In this document: piece by piece, positions 23,610 through 36,520 of the stretch
Numbering within the stretch: the stretch's first letter is position 1
How the letters are laid out: each line of letters opens with the position of its first letter
DNA from: Gordionus sp. m RMFG-2023
Lineage: Eukaryota; Nematomorpha; Gordioida; Chordodea; Parachordodidae
Assembly: GCF_954871325.1 (NCBI RefSeq)
Contig: NC_088776.1
Coordinates: 16,430,052-16,494,051 of the forward strand
Direction: 5' to 3'
Length of the DNA: 64,000 nucleotides
Position numbers and translations under genes: made by a program
Notes under the pieces: model-generated
What the model was told of the DNA's origin: nothing
Database searches by the model: none
What the model saw: only the letters and a program-made list of their open reading frames with translations

Positions 23610-25355
23610 CAGTGGCGTATCCAGGATTTTCCTATAGGGGGGGGGGAAATTTTTTTGGGGGGCTTTGCCTCCAAACCCCCTTTGGCCAGCTTTTTCCTCA
23701 CCTTCGGCCGGGTCATATCTTTGATCTATTCTTTTAAATTATTCATAATTCAATAATAATTATATTAATATTTTTAACTTTTATTTGAATTTTGGTTCCT
23801 TTTATAAATTAATTATTTAAGAAATTTTTTTTTTAATTTTTAAATTTAACATTTATTAATAAAGACAAATTAAATCTGACAAAATGATAGTATAAAAATA
23901 AAATCATGTCCAAAACATAATTCTAGAAAATTCAAGAAATTTAACAAACAAGGACTTCATAATACAAAGTATAATAATAGATATAATAGAAATATAATAA
24001 ATGCAAATGATTATATGAAGAAGAAGGGGGGGATTTTAAATAATTTAGGGAAGAAGAAGAAAATCTAGATTAATCGGCTCCTCGGGGAATGAACCTATGG
24101 CGTGTGAAATTAGATTTTATAATCTGAATTCCTATGCGTTGACGTAAGTAGTCGCTTTCTTTTGGGTCTCCTGATTACTAATTCGCGCTTATGAATATAA
24201 GAAGAAATAAAAGTTATAACCCAATTTTTATTTTAAGTTAGGTATATTATAAATAAATTTTTTTTTAAAAATATAAAATTGAAATAAAGTTTAGTGTCAA
24301 TTTTTTTTTATAAAATTTGCTTTAAAAACTAGCCTCAGCTTAAATTCTCATATAATATAAATATAAAAATTTTTTGATTGAAAATTCTAATTGTAGTGTG
24401 TATAAAATATTGACTAGAAAATTTTTTAAAGAACAAGTTTTTATAACTTATTAAATACAATATTATATAAAAAATTTATTAAATACTAGAATTATAATGC
24501 GATTTTTAATTTTCGTGGGAATTTTTCCAATTCATCAAGAATTTTCTTTGTCGTTGGAAATAAATCTCTGTGGATATTTAACATAGCTAACCCATTTAGC
24601 CTAGAAGTAGTATTTTGTAAATAAGTTTTCAACCTTCTCAATTTGAAAAGGTCCTTTCATTCGTATATGTTGTAATAGGCAAACATGCAAGAATATTAAA
24701 TACCTTCAAAATATTTAGAAATTAAGCCTCCTTATACCGATTGAGCGCATCAATAGCATGCTCAGGTAAAATAATAAACGTAGTAAATATTTATACCACA
24801 ATTCGAATTCACTGATTAAAATGATTTCAGTATCAACATCATAGGAATAAAATTTTACTAAATATTTAATTATACCAATAATGGCATCAGAAAACGAAGA
24901 AGGGTCTTTAGGTAATAAAATTTGAAGATTACCAAAGACTTGTTTTTTATCTAAAAACCGTACTTTAATTTGCGATAAAAAAGTATCTAAGAATGGAATG
25001 AAATTGGATATTTTATAAGATTTAGTTTGATTCAACGTCTATATAAATATTATGAAATATTCAACTACATTCATTCTTCCTGTCCACATTTTCCTCCAAA
25101 TCAATAACTTGAACCAAATCGAAATTTGGTTTTTGTAAATTTCTACATAGTAGTGAGCTATAGGAAAATAATTTATTAATGCAACTAGCAGTAAGGATAA
25201 ACTCTGCTTGATATTGAAAAATTTTGATGGGGCAGGGGGGAGGGGGTCGGGGTAAAATTTTTTATTATCTTAAAATAATATTTAGAAAAACAGTCAAATT
25301 TGCTATGGGGGGTGAAATTTCCCCCTTTCCCCCCCCCCCATTGGTTACGCGCCTG
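23610..25355 (-). mobile_element. hAT DNA transposon, TSD GTGTCATA
   Basis: The left end CAGTGGCGTATCCAGG and right end (inverted) CAGGCGCGTAACCAATGGGG are classic hAT termini, each followed by a G run. The perfect 8-bp target duplication GTGTCATA lies at 23602-23609 and 25356-25363. Minus-strand transposase remnants: 24715-25035 reads SNFIPFLDTFLSQIKVRFLD, as in ZMYM1/P52rIPK-like hAT proteins. About 24500-24660 reads LRRLKTYLQNT, LNGLAMLNIHRDL, the C-terminal domain. The frame between them is broken. Confidence 0.9.
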
Positions 25356-25512
25356 GTGTCATACATACCCCATATAAAATGATTAATTCTTGTTATTATA
25401 TTTTATCAACTACTTTCCCCAGTTTTTATTTATTGTCTCTCAAAATTAATTCCCATTACCATTTTTCCCCCGATACTAATTTTTTTTTGTTTTTTTTTTG
25501 GAAGTGATGCAT

Positions 25513-26137
25513 GTTACATATTTGTAACAACTATATTAACTTTTCTTTTTATTGTTACTTGCATTTAGAATCAATTTATACTTTTAAATTGTTAATATGA
25601 GTTTGCAGCTATATTTTATAACCGTAATTGATTTACATTTTATAAAAAAAGATATATTTTTTATTATATATAAAGCTCATGAGAAAATTATTTTTCGATA
25701 TAGTAACAGATTTTATTTTTATACTTAATTGATAAAATAAAGAAATCTTCGCTTGATAAATTAAATCCTTATATTTAAATTGAGCTAAATCCCTACTATT
25801 AATACCCATTCTACAAAGCAATTCTCCTCAATACCTACTAATGTTGTTAAACGGCTCGTTTTGAGCCGATTTTTAAAAACGGCTAACTCAATATTTCGTC
25901 AGAAATATATAGACTAAGCCTCGAAATTTTGATACTATATGTCTAGACCTTTGTTCCTTCTATGAACAAAATTTTAAGGCTTGCGTAAAATTTTTCTGGA
26001 TAAATTACTGTGTTAGCCGTTTTTAAAAATCGGCTCAAAACGAGCCGTTTAACAACACTTATACCGACGTCAAATACCCTAATAATTATTTCTGACGTCT
26101 AATATTCTATCTTAGACAAGACATTTCCCCGCTTGTC
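25513..26137. repeat. Dispersed duplication, copy 2 (with MITE inside)
   Basis: Second copy of 22396-22803, same orientation, about 3.1 kb downstream, interrupted by the MITE at 25839-26060. Comparison with the empty copy confirms the MITE boundaries. Confidence 0.8.
25839..26060. mobile_element. hAT MITE (TAGTGTTGTTAAA family)
   Basis: 222 bp from TAATGTTGTTAAACGGCTCG to the inverted CGAGCCGTTTAACAACACTT. Flanks ATACCTAC (25831-25838) and ATACCGAC (26061-26068) agree at 7 of 8 bases. The termini are almost perfect inverted repeats of about 40 bp, enclosing a short A+T-rich centre. Confidence 0.85.
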
Positions 26138-26533
26138 TTTAATTTTAAAATAAATTACAACCTCATTTAATAAATTCGCAAATAATTAAACAAATTATTT
26201 ATGATATGATTCAATTACAAATACATAATACAGATATCAACCACAATTATTTTTGTAAAAAGAAATAGATAGTCATAGAGGAGAGATATAAGCACCTTAA
26301 TTAACATTGTGCAAAATTAGATCTAGATATTAAAAATATGATGACCAAAAAATGCTTTAAAAAACTTAACAATCTGGGCGAACTTTCCGTAAATGTAATG
26401 CATAAATCGGGGAATAGATTTAAAAAGGTGAAATAAAACTACAATATTCGCTATAGCAAATCTTTTACAATATTTTTATAATATTAACTACACACTTCCT
26501 TGATTAGTTATCATGCAACCTGTGACTTTCCTG

Positions 26534-26931
26534 CTATTTTTTAGTATATGGATATGAATTCCATTGACTGAGACCCTTAAGGTTTATCATCGTTTCGTTA
26601 AACTGGATATATATTTTATCATAAAACTTGCAAGCAATTCCGTCATAAAAGACAGCACTCTCATTCAGCAGTACTAACGGAATTGTGTTAATACAATTTT
26701 TAGAATCTTTCAAATCAAGGGGGTATTTATTCCTTTCATTATTATTTTCAATATATATCATCATCCCATTTATTGCAAGATCCACTAAAGTCATTTAATT
26801 TGCTCTTCCTCATAACAAATGTGAGGGTCAGCTGGCCAGTTATTTTCTAAATATGCCATATCAGATAAGATAGCTAAACCTGTAAAATTTATTATGGTAT
26901 CTTTATTTACTAGAATTATCAGAATTAGCAT
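26534..26931 (-). pseudogene. Unrecognised coding remnant, two frames overlapping by ATGA
   Basis: Two minus-strand frames run on directly: 26791-26931 (46 codons from ATG, includes AILSDMAYLENNWPADPHIC) and 26534-26794 (86 codons, includes ESAVFYDGIACKFYDKIYIQ). The second ATG overlaps the first stop in the tetranucleotide ATGA. Composition is protein-like rather than the Lys/Asn/Ile/Phe noise of the flanks, so this may be one ancestral exon with a single-base shift. I recognise no family. A real small gene or a terminal exon are alternatives. Confidence 0.35.
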
Positions 26932-27756
26932 CCATTAACTTATTTTGCATATTTTATATTAAGGCAGTAATGGTTATCAGGCCCGTTATTTAAATGTTTG
27001 CCTAGCCCGTCTAGGCCAATAAATTTTTAAATTATTTCCCGGCGCGGTTCGTTAAAATTTTAAAATAGGCCCAGATCGTTTAGTTTTCTTATACGAATTT
27101 TCCGGCCGGCACATTTTTAACATCTATATCTATATAGATTTTTTCTCATGTCTATTAAGGCTCTTTTATCTGCACTCTTGGCTATCTATTTCTATAACAA
27201 CTGTTTTATAAATCTATTAGTATTATGCATTTATAATTGGGTCATATCATAAATTGTTTAATAATTTGTGAATTTACTATTTTTTTTATAGATTTAATAT
27301 ATACAGCTCTTAAAATATAAAGAAATAAGAATATTGTAATTTATTCAGATAGTTTATTAATCAAAATATTAGTTTGAAATTAAAATAATATCAATCTTTT
27401 TATGCCATAGTTGGCTCATTAATGTGTTACGAAAAATAAGAGATGTACGAAGCTTGACATAATTTTTTATGTATGACTATCCGGCTTAACCCGTCTAGTT
27501 TATTTTTTATGCACGAGATTACTCTATCAATTCTGGTGTTAAAACTGTCAAGGTTTGTAGAATTTAACTTTGGGAGATTAGAACCGTTGTCAAATAATGA
27601 AAAGTTAGAACTAAAATATGATACTAAATCTTTATTAAATACTTAAATATAAAGTGAAAACATAATCAAAATAAAAGAAAAATAAAATAAAATTAATATA
27701 AATTAAAATTAAAAATTAAAAATTAAAAATTAAGTTCGTAAAATAATAATTATAAT
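26932..27756. other. Intergenic DNA with GC-rich repeat remnant
   Basis: No gene recognised. 26978-27118 carries scattered AGGCCCGTT, GTCTAGGCC and CCGGCCGGC blocks of the decayed MITE type. The rest is A+T-rich. Confidence 0.45.
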
Positions 27757-27979
27757 TAGTGTTGTTAAACGGCTCGTTTTGAGCCGATTTTTAAAAACGG
27801 CTAACTCAATATTTCATCCAGAATAATATTACGCAAGCCTAAAGATTTTGTTTGTAGATGGAACAATAGGTAGGACATTTATTAGCCAAATCTCGAGATT
27901 TAGACAATATTTTTCTGGTTAAAATATTTAATTAGCCGTTTTTAAAAATCGGCTCAAAATGAGCTGTTTAACAACACTA
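27757..27979. mobile_element. hAT MITE (TAGTGTTGTTAAA family), TSD ATTATAAT
   Basis: 223 bp, TAGTGTTGTTAAACGGCTCG at one end and its inverted partner TGTTTAACAACACTA at the other. The perfect 8-bp duplication ATTATAAT is at 27749-27756 and 27980-27987. Confidence 0.9.
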
Positions 27980-28479
27980 ATTATAATCCTTCTACAAGTA
28001 AAATATTCCCGATTATATATACTTTTCTATACTATTCATTTACATAGTGTTTAAACAACAAACTTAAAATCTTGAACTTTATTTAATCTGAATAATAAAT
28101 CTTTTTTATTCATTTTTCTTATTTGAATATTACAACAAAGACTAGTTACAATATTTTTAGAATTTGTTTAGCCAGGCTGGGATCCAGACCTTCCGACTTT
28201 CGACCGGGCCTAGCCGAGATTTGCAGATCTTTAATAAAAATATACTGAAAAAATATGACAAATAATATATGACATTTTATCCCGATAAATGTTTTAGTTT
28301 AACAATTTATAATCAAACAATGGAAAATTTGGAATTAAATTATAATAAATAATGTAAACTTCTAAGATATATATTTTAATTCCTTATGTTTTCTATAATA
28401 AGATTTAAAAGAGCTTATAATGCTTTATATTCCAGCATGAAACATAGGGGAAATTTATATCACCTTACGACTGTTCCGG

Positions 28480-30646
28480 ATGAGAATAGTTCACGGATTT
28501 TCTTGAAAAAAATATATATTGGTTATATACATATTTACACTATTTCAAGCGAGGTTAATTGATGATTTGACATATTACGAAATAGCCCATGTGACTATTA
28601 AAACAAATGAGAGGCCAAAGAGAATGATTTCTATCATATCTAATATATATGTCGAAAATGACACTTCGGCTAAGTTAAATTACAAGATACCTAATACAGA
28701 CCGGAATGATTATTGGAATAATAATACGAATAGTGTAAACAAATTTATAACTAACCATAGAAATAGCATAAAGGGGATTATAAAAGCTTATAACCAAACA
28801 TTTAAAATAAGACTGAAGCACTCGATCAAAATCCTATCACCGGAATCCTTCATTAATGTATATCAAGGAAATGAATTTACTATACATCTGTTGTCATCCC
28901 TACAGAATGCTCATATATATACTGGAATAGTTTTTGGAGACTCCAAATCTAGCATAATTGGCAGTTTATTAGGATCAAGATTTTCTGCAGTTATTATATA
29001 CAAAAACGTGATGTATAATATAGAGCCTATCACAAATAATCTAAAATTTTCTACCAAAACATATAGTCCAAACCCGAAAGGTAGTTCTTCGAGGGTTATT
29101 ATTTATCGTGATACTGATTTAAAAAACATCGAATTATCAAATGCATACACTAACAATGATGTATTCACAAAATTAAAACGGCGCAAGCTTCTTTGGTTTA
29201 TAAACCAAGATATATTTTACACCCTATGTTTAATCAACCATATGTGAAAGGTATTTTTCAAAATGAAAGCATTTCAAACAAAAAAACAAAATCCTTCAAG
29301 AAAAATGACATAATTTGGATGTTTAAATCCTTTAACCAGGCTTTAAAGTCTAATATTTATAGTAAAACATGCAGCCTAAATTTGGTAGCTGATCATAGGT
29401 ATGTACAATGTATGAAGGAAGCAGGGAAAAATCCTGTAGATGAAATGATATTCCACATACTTGCTGCAGATAGCCTGTATCGGACTGTCGATTTTGATGG
29501 CGATAACGTTGCCGATAATGTTGGATTTATGGTTAAGAATGTTACTCTATTTAAAGATGATAATATTACAGGCTATAAATTAAATAACCATCTCATCAAT
29601 GCTAGCGATTATCTTAATTCTTTTTCAGAGTATGATTGGTCAGGTTATTGTTTGTCATTAGCTTTTACATGTAGAACATTAGAAGAAGGAATCTTAGGTT
29701 TAACGTGGATAGCTGACTCTAATATAAACGGAAGAGCAGGAGGTATTTGTCAGATTAGAGGATATTTGGAAAAGAATGGGAAAGAATATAGTTTTAACAC
29801 TGGAATATTTACGATCATGCATAAAGGCAAGCTAGTAGCTCAGCACACATCATTGATAACTGTTACGCATGAGTTAGGACACGCACTAGGCAGTTATCAC
29901 GATAATGTAACCAAATGCATGGGAGGTGGACCCAACAATGGTACATATCTAATGTTTAGCGAAGCTTCAATAGGCGGAAGGAGAAATAACTGCCTTTTTC
30001 GGAATGCAGCAAAGAGAAAATAACCAAAGTTTTAAGAATAAAAGGATCTTGCTTAGATATCTCAGGGTGTGGTAATGGTGTAATCGATTTTGGAGAAGAA
30101 TGCGATTGTGGACCTGCTGAGACATGCGAAAAGTGGGATCCATGTTGCAACCCTCCTACTCTGATGAACTCCGATAATGGGCATCTATTATTGAGCCTCC
30201 AAGATTTGAATAATTATTACGAACCTACTAAATTACCCCTCACAAATACATCCGATCCCGATTTAATCAAGTTTAAAGACAGACCTTTGTATCATCTGCG
30301 GAGCATATCTGAAGTTTCCAAACAAAAATATGAAAATAAAATAAAACAAGGCAGAGGTTGCACGAGGAGGGAAAAGGGATATATATGCACTCCCTTAAAT
30401 GACGAATGTTTTAATGAATTTTGTCAAAATAGTGGTTATGGTTACAATACAATTTCTAATGATAGTGACTCCTATAATTGCAAGTTAAATTTTAATAAAA
30501 GAAAAAATGAACGGTTCAGCAAATTTTTATTTCAAGAAAATCGAGAAAATCATTCATATGCTATGAAATCATATACAATTAATTTTTGTTTAATATCAAT
30601 GGTCATTTTGAAACTTTTTTTACACCGTATTTTGCTTATATTTTAG
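28480..30646 (+). pseudogene. ADAM10-like metalloprotease pseudogene, intronless
   Basis: A close relative of the intact gene at 38874-41114; similarity runs from about 28262 to 31016, including upstream sequence. The ATG at 28480 is followed after seven codons by a stop. A one-base loss near 29183 moves the prodomain frame (28519-29247) into that of the catalytic domain (29193-30023). Another near 29997 breaks the reading into the disintegrin region, which resumes in the frame of 30164-30646. The zinc motif HELGHALGSYHD is still intact, as are CGNG...CDCG and GRGCTRREKGYICTPLNDEC, though one Cys of the last block is now Phe. The pattern suggests recent loss of function. Ribosomal frameshifting or hidden introns are less likely, because the sister copy is one open frame. 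Confidence 0.9.
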
Positions 30647-33605
30647 CTTTGTTCATTTATAATTAAAATCTTCATTTTCTAATTCAATATATCGTTATAA
30701 TAAATTTAATATATTTAAAAATGTTTGAAAAATATATAATAATACTATTAAAAAAAAGAACGGAGATAGTGTGATGCAGGGAAACAAAAATGAAAAAGGG
30801 ACGTAAGCGTTGTCTATGATAGCTCTTTGGCTAGAAGGCTACCATAGAAACTGATATAATTAATAAAAATAAGATATATATTTGATTATTTACGAAAAAA
30901 ATGTATATAAATATCCACCATATCTATAGAAAATATATCAATTTTGTTTAAATTAAATCAAGTATATTATCTTTATTTAATAATGCTATTATACAATTTA
31001 TAAGGTCAATTCAATATAAGAGTTTCTATTAGCTTCTGTTCAAAATAACAGTTGCTTACTCTACTGATCATTTTCTATATTCTCACATGGTTGGTTGTTT
31101 AAAATCAGTCATTTTATTTTATAAAAATAGGTCAAAAGCTATTAACTTGTACAAATTTAGGCCCCATAATTTAGGCCAAAGCCTAATCCTTAAAAAATGC
31201 AACCTTAAAAACAAAAAGCAAGAATCTAAACATCATAAATTATCAAAGTTATTGCGTATTTAAATTCAGTGCATGGAATTAAAAGAAAATTAATACTTCA
31301 GTTTCTGGCAGGGACAGGCCTAGATTTTAACAAAGGTTTAACCTGAAAACAAGCAAGCTCAAGAGCCAAAAAAATTATTTTTTCTGATTTTATTAAAAGA
31401 AAGCGCGATTTTTTTACTTCTAAATCATTATGAAGCTCATTGCCCAAAGGATGAACTAAAAGTGGTTATAAACTTAATAAACAATATTAATAAAAAGAAA
31501 TAATGCAGGTGATAATTTCCCCAGTATAGTCACACTCTTGGGCTAGAGACTAATTGAAGTGTTTGAGAGATCGAATGGCATCGTCTTTCATTGTTAATTT
31601 TCATTAATTTTAAAATATTTGTATAAATTAACATAAAAACACTATCGCTGAAACGCTTCTGTAGGACACATATATCCTATACGAGAAATTAGATATGGCA
31701 AAATAATTTGTGAACGATAGCCATAATAAGCAATAAAAATGATGCTTTAGATGTTATGACTATAAACTAGGACTAATTGGAGCGTTTCCATGTTAATGTA
31801 ACCAAACAAATTGTTTCGTTACCGATAACTAGATATATTCTTCCGAAAAAGTATTTAAAAAAATGCTGAATATTTCCAATAGAGCTGTCAACGTTATTTT
31901 AAAAAAAGTAAGTTTACATTTTGCATTAATCTGCAAAACTAGTAACGTCATTACTTTTAAGTTACTTATTTAGAAAGTAATGCCGTTGCGTTGCTTTTAA
32001 AATCCAAACCAAACCTTTACTATGCAAAAAGATAGAATAAATTGTTATTTATTACACACATTTCAAAATTCAAATAAATAAATAATTGGAGAAAAATTTT
32101 TAATATATTATTCTATAAATATATATTGTTAATTGTAATAAAAAATAATTTTAATGCTGATTGTTTATCAAAAATCTTAAAATTGATTAAATCTCAGCAC
32201 CTCTTTGAAGTACGGGACATCATATGCGCAATAAGGTGCCGAGTAAAATTGATTTGTTGAATCAAATTAGCATAAATTTTTGATGAAAAAATAAACCAGA
32301 CCCAACCCAATTAAATGAATTGATATAATCGACCAGATCTTTCGCCCAAGCACGTATTTAAGCACAGGTCTGAGTACCGACCCGAGAAATCACCCGAAGT
32401 CTTTGAATCAAAGAGGAATTTGTTTTATGGATTTTAATTTTATTTAACTTAATATTTTTTTATTGCTTGATTTTTTTTTATCTCATTGCAGTTTTAAATT
32501 AAATAACTATACACATAAAAAAGCTAATAAAATTATGGTCATTTTGTAAAAGGTCATATATGAAGTAAGTATGGCTAGATTAAATATTTATTTATTTTTC
32601 AAATTTTATAAATTAGATGCTATTATCAGGCCATGTATGAAAAAAAATTTGATTTCTTTTAAAATGGTTTATTTCCAATTGGATTTCAAAGATTCATAAA
32701 TATATTATTTTTAAACAAATGTTTTTCACTTTCGTACATAAAAATCATAAATTAATATTGGTTTAAATTATCGCAATTATACTAAAAAAGATTGCTGTGA
32801 CTTGCAGACCCTCTACCGAACCCTGGCCATATGACATCAATTTAGAAAAATAAAAATTTGTTTTGAATCGGACTATTTTTGTAAGTCCGATTCAATCCAA
32901 AGTAAAATTTAAAATATTTGTCCGACAGATTCAATCCGAACATATTTTTTTTCGAAGATTCTAGTGCAAAATTTTGAATTTAGATATAGGTCCAAGCCCG
33001 ATCCCATTCTTTTTTATTGGACTGTTGAAAAAAATCACGATATTTCAACTAAGTTGCAAAAATTGTAAATACTTAAGAATAATAAACAATTATATTGTTA
33101 AATTGAACACAATTTTCATAAAAACATTAGAAAAACAAAATAATTTAAAGAAATTTTTGAGGTCCGAGTCTAATCTTGTTCTAAATAAATTTTAAAATCA
33201 AGGTCCAAATAAACAGAGTAGAAAAAAGGCTCTGTTCAATTCCAACATACCCAAATTCGGTTGGATCGGACTCAGATCGGTCGGTGTAGGATTCTAATAT
33301 AGAGCACGTTAGAAAATATTATATTGGAGCTTTTAATACTCATTAATTCTCCTATTTATAATTTCTTTTTGAGGCATTTTATAAAATACAGCCAAAATTA
33401 TTCGAAATAATAGAATTTAAACATTACGGGACAGGAAGTAAAAACTGGGCAAAATCATTTCCAAAAAATAATTTGGGCCAGGTCAGGCTTAAAATTTTTC
33501 AAAGGGGTTTTCCTCTATATCAACAATATAAAAAAGTCCCGTCATTCCAGAATATTCCTATCACTACCTAAATGGCAGTGAGTACTCTCCTATTATAGTT
33601 CTCTT
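30647..33605. other. Long A+T-rich intergenic region
   Basis: About 30660-30950 is extra sequence relative to the 3' flank of the intact ADAM copy; similarity resumes at about 30952-31016. At 32850-33290 there are scattered inverted TCCGATTCAATCC/GGATCGGACTC blocks, perhaps a decayed element. No gene recognised; an ORF at 32974-33195 is low-complexity. Confidence 0.45.
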
Positions 33606-35570
33606 CAGGCGCGCACGCAGGAATTTGGTCTGGCGGGAGAGGGGGGGGATAATAAATTTTATAAGAAATATTATAGTTATTTAAAAATATTAGGCATAAA
33701 TTTATTAGGACTAATAACTTTTTTAATACACAATTTTAAATTATGTGAATTATAAAAAAATTATATATAAAAACCGGCATTGAAAAACTATAAAATAAAT
33801 GTGAATTATAAAATATAAAATATAACCACCAAATGAATCACTTAAATGACCCAAAATTGAAATTTAAATATTTTTAGCCTTTAAAATTTATATATAAAGT
33901 ATAAAAAATTTAATTGTTGGAAATATAAATTAACACATAAAAAGTTTCTTAGGAATAATTGTATTTTGTATATTTTGAGCTAATTTTTCAATTATCTCAT
34001 CCTTGTTTGGCGTTAAATGCCTATGATTATTCAAAAGATCCAAACCATTCAATCTACTTTCAGAAGTTGTACTTCATAGGTATGTTTTTCAGAGACTTGC
34101 AGGCCCGGTCCCCAGGCCGGACCGTATATTAATTTTATATATACTCGGGCAGGGCCCGAAATTTTTTTTAAAAAAATACCCGGGCTGGGCCTGAAAATTT
34201 TTTTTAAAAAAATACCCGGGCTGGGCCTGAAAATTTTTTTAAAAAAAATATCCGGGCCGGGCTGTATATTTTAAAACCAAATATTTGAAATCGCCATTAT
34301 TAGCTATAAAAATCAAAAATAAATATAATTTATTTTAGAAAAATTCGGGCCGGGCCTGAAATATTTTTTAAAAAAAACTCAGCCAGGCCAAAAAAAATTT
34401 AGAAAAAAAATCCGGGCCATGCCCTGCAAATGGTATCTCTGCAGGGCTCTGTTATTCTTCTTAAAAAAGAAAATGTTTTCTCATTAGTTTACTAATGGGA
34501 AGAGTTGCTAATATATATATAAAACCATTTTAATACATTGGGAATATAATCTAAAATGTGTTTGAAATAATGCAAAGCATCCATAGCATTTTTTGGGACT
34601 GTATCAACCATAGTTATTCAGCTAATAAGGCATCATAAGATACTTAACATCTTCATGATAAAAATTTATCAGATATTTTTTTTTCTATCACCATCTGAAA
34701 AAGGTTGGGAAGACTTTTGTGGAAGTAATATCTGCGGATTTGTAAGTGCTGCATGATGAATTAAAAACCATTCATTTATTTGGGTTATAAATGTATCTAA
34801 TAGAGGGGACATTTGTTTATTAATACTCTTCTACTGATCCTATATTAATGTTTTGACGATGATCTTGCTTGCTGCAAGTCGAGAACGTATACCTCTGCTT
34901 TTGACTCAACAATAACATATAAAATATGAATCAATTAGCTCTAATTTCCTCGAGTTCCAATAAAATACTTTGTGCCATTCTCATCTTCTTATTATGTCAA
35001 TGTCATGTTTTTGAAAAGTATTATATAAAATAGTTGTATAATTAAATAATACATTCTAATGAGAAAAAAAATTTGTAATAAATATTGAATCCTATAATTT
35101 TCTTGCTTTGAAATATTTCTTTCAAGCCATTGTGATATTTCAGTAATAGCATTAATAATCAGCTCTTCTAACTCCATAAAAGCTGTTACTGCTTGATGGG
35201 AGGCTAGATCTCGTTGGACAAGCTTGCAATTTTTTTCTCCCTGTTGGACAAGGAATTCAGGGATAATTATTATTTGACTAGAAATTTAGATAAATATTAC
35301 GCCACTAAAATTTGAAAATAATAGGTAAATATTACGCCAAGGAAAACTTGAAATCGAAATTAATTGATAAAATAAAGTAGATGAATGTGAAAAATAAATG
35401 TAATTATATATATATATATATGAGATAGGAATAAATATTAACAAATATATAAATTAATATTAACAATAATATTTTTGAAAAATATAATCCGGCATCTGCA
35501 TTTTTTTGGCTTTGAAGGGGGGGGGGGATTTGTCTTCCTACCCCCCTCCCCCCCCGCTGCGTACGCGCCT
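33606..35570 (-). mobile_element. hAT element remnant with poly-G ends
   Basis: The left end CAGGCGCGCACGCAGGAATT and right end (inverted) AGGCGCGTACGCAGCGGG are both followed by G/C runs. Candidate flanks GTTCTCTT and ATTTTCTT agree at only 6 of 8. The minus strand carries transposase fragments at 34992-35177 (MELEELIINAITEISQWLER) and further decayed stretches to about 34560. The same sequence lies in plus orientation at 47457-47927 and 56785-56991. A GC-rich MITE sits at 34090-34451. Confidence 0.7.
34090..34451. mobile_element. GC-rich hAT MITE (CAGAGACCTGCAGG family)
   Basis: 362 bp from CAGAGACTTGCAGGCCCGG to the inverted CAGAGCCCTGCAGAGATACC. Five or so CCGGGCYGGGCC blocks alternate with oligo-T/A stretches. 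Same ends as the hAT at 4232-5902, which may be the source family. No convincing target duplication. Confidence 0.7.
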
Positions 35571-35749
35571 AATTTTCTTAAATAAATTAGAACTATCTCA
35601 ATAAATGGCATATCCTGGAGCACTTCTATCAATCTTTCTGAACGCTACATAACTAAAAAAACATGGACATATTATTTTATCATATTTTACCATTTAAAAG
35701 GAGAGTTTTTTAAAAAATTTGGAAATAATAAATGTAACATTAAAATACA

Positions 35750-35955
35750 GGGTTTCTCATTCAAAATAGGAAAAGTCTCAATCAAATAAGGAAGAGTGTC
35801 AATCATAAAAGGAAAAGGTCCTATCACAAAAAGAAAAAGGTCAATCATAAAAGGAAAAGGTTCAGTAAAATAGGAAAAGATCTGATCAAAAAAGTAAAAG
35901 CAGAAACGGAAAAGTTTTAATCAAAAAAGGAAAATTCCCATTCAAAAATAGAAAA
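35750..35955. repeat. Degenerate ~20-bp tandem array (TCAATCAAAAAAGGAAAAGG)
   Basis: About nine or ten imperfect units of the type TCAATCATAAAAGGAAAAGG run across this stretch. Strong purine bias on the plus strand and no open frame. Confidence 0.75.
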
Positions 35956-36512
35956 TCGTTATTTTTTAAAATATTTATAAAAAATATATATAATCTATTT
36001 TAAAATTCATTCACATATAAAATTTAATAAACTATTAAAAATGATGTTCCTATTTTATGTGTTAATTAAGTTAGTAATAAATTTAACTTAAATTTAACTT
36101 AAATTTCTAATTTTTTTTTCATTATTTTTTAATTAAGTAAGTATCCTAAGTAACCCTGAATTCAAAGTTATTCGCTGCGATTTATACAAAATACGCTCTC
36201 GACCACGAATTCGCGCTAACTGTGAACGCAGGGTAAGTATTATAAAATATATTTATTTATATTTCGCTGTTATTTTGTAATACAGTATGATATATTAGAA
36301 TAATATTTTGGCGATATGGGTTTGTTGAAAGTCGGAGTTTTTGTTTATAATAAAGTTTAATAAAGATTTCAGATGATTATAAAATATTATATATAATTGG
36401 GAAAATTTAAACAGCTACTAAAGTGGATATTTAAAAAATAGCGATAGCGCGATATTTTTTGAAAAGATAGCTGTAGCAGTAGTGCGTTCTTTTATATGGT
36501 AGTAATAAGATA
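35956..36512. other. A+T-rich intergenic DNA
   Basis: No gene recognised. An ATTTAACTTAA duplication near 36084-36104 and a GC-richer spot at 36170-36235 have no evident function. Confidence 0.4.
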
Positions 36513-36520
36513 GTGGCTTC

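Noticed and set aside
29193-30023. Possible intron or programmed frameshift joining the ADAM copy at 28.5 kb
   Set aside because: The sister gene is one uninterrupted frame at the same places. Simple one-base losses explain the breaks, so it was called a pseudogene.
32974-33195. 73-codon plus-strand ORF
   Set aside because: Lys/Asn/Ile/Leu composition equals the background, and there is no motif or neighbour to support it.
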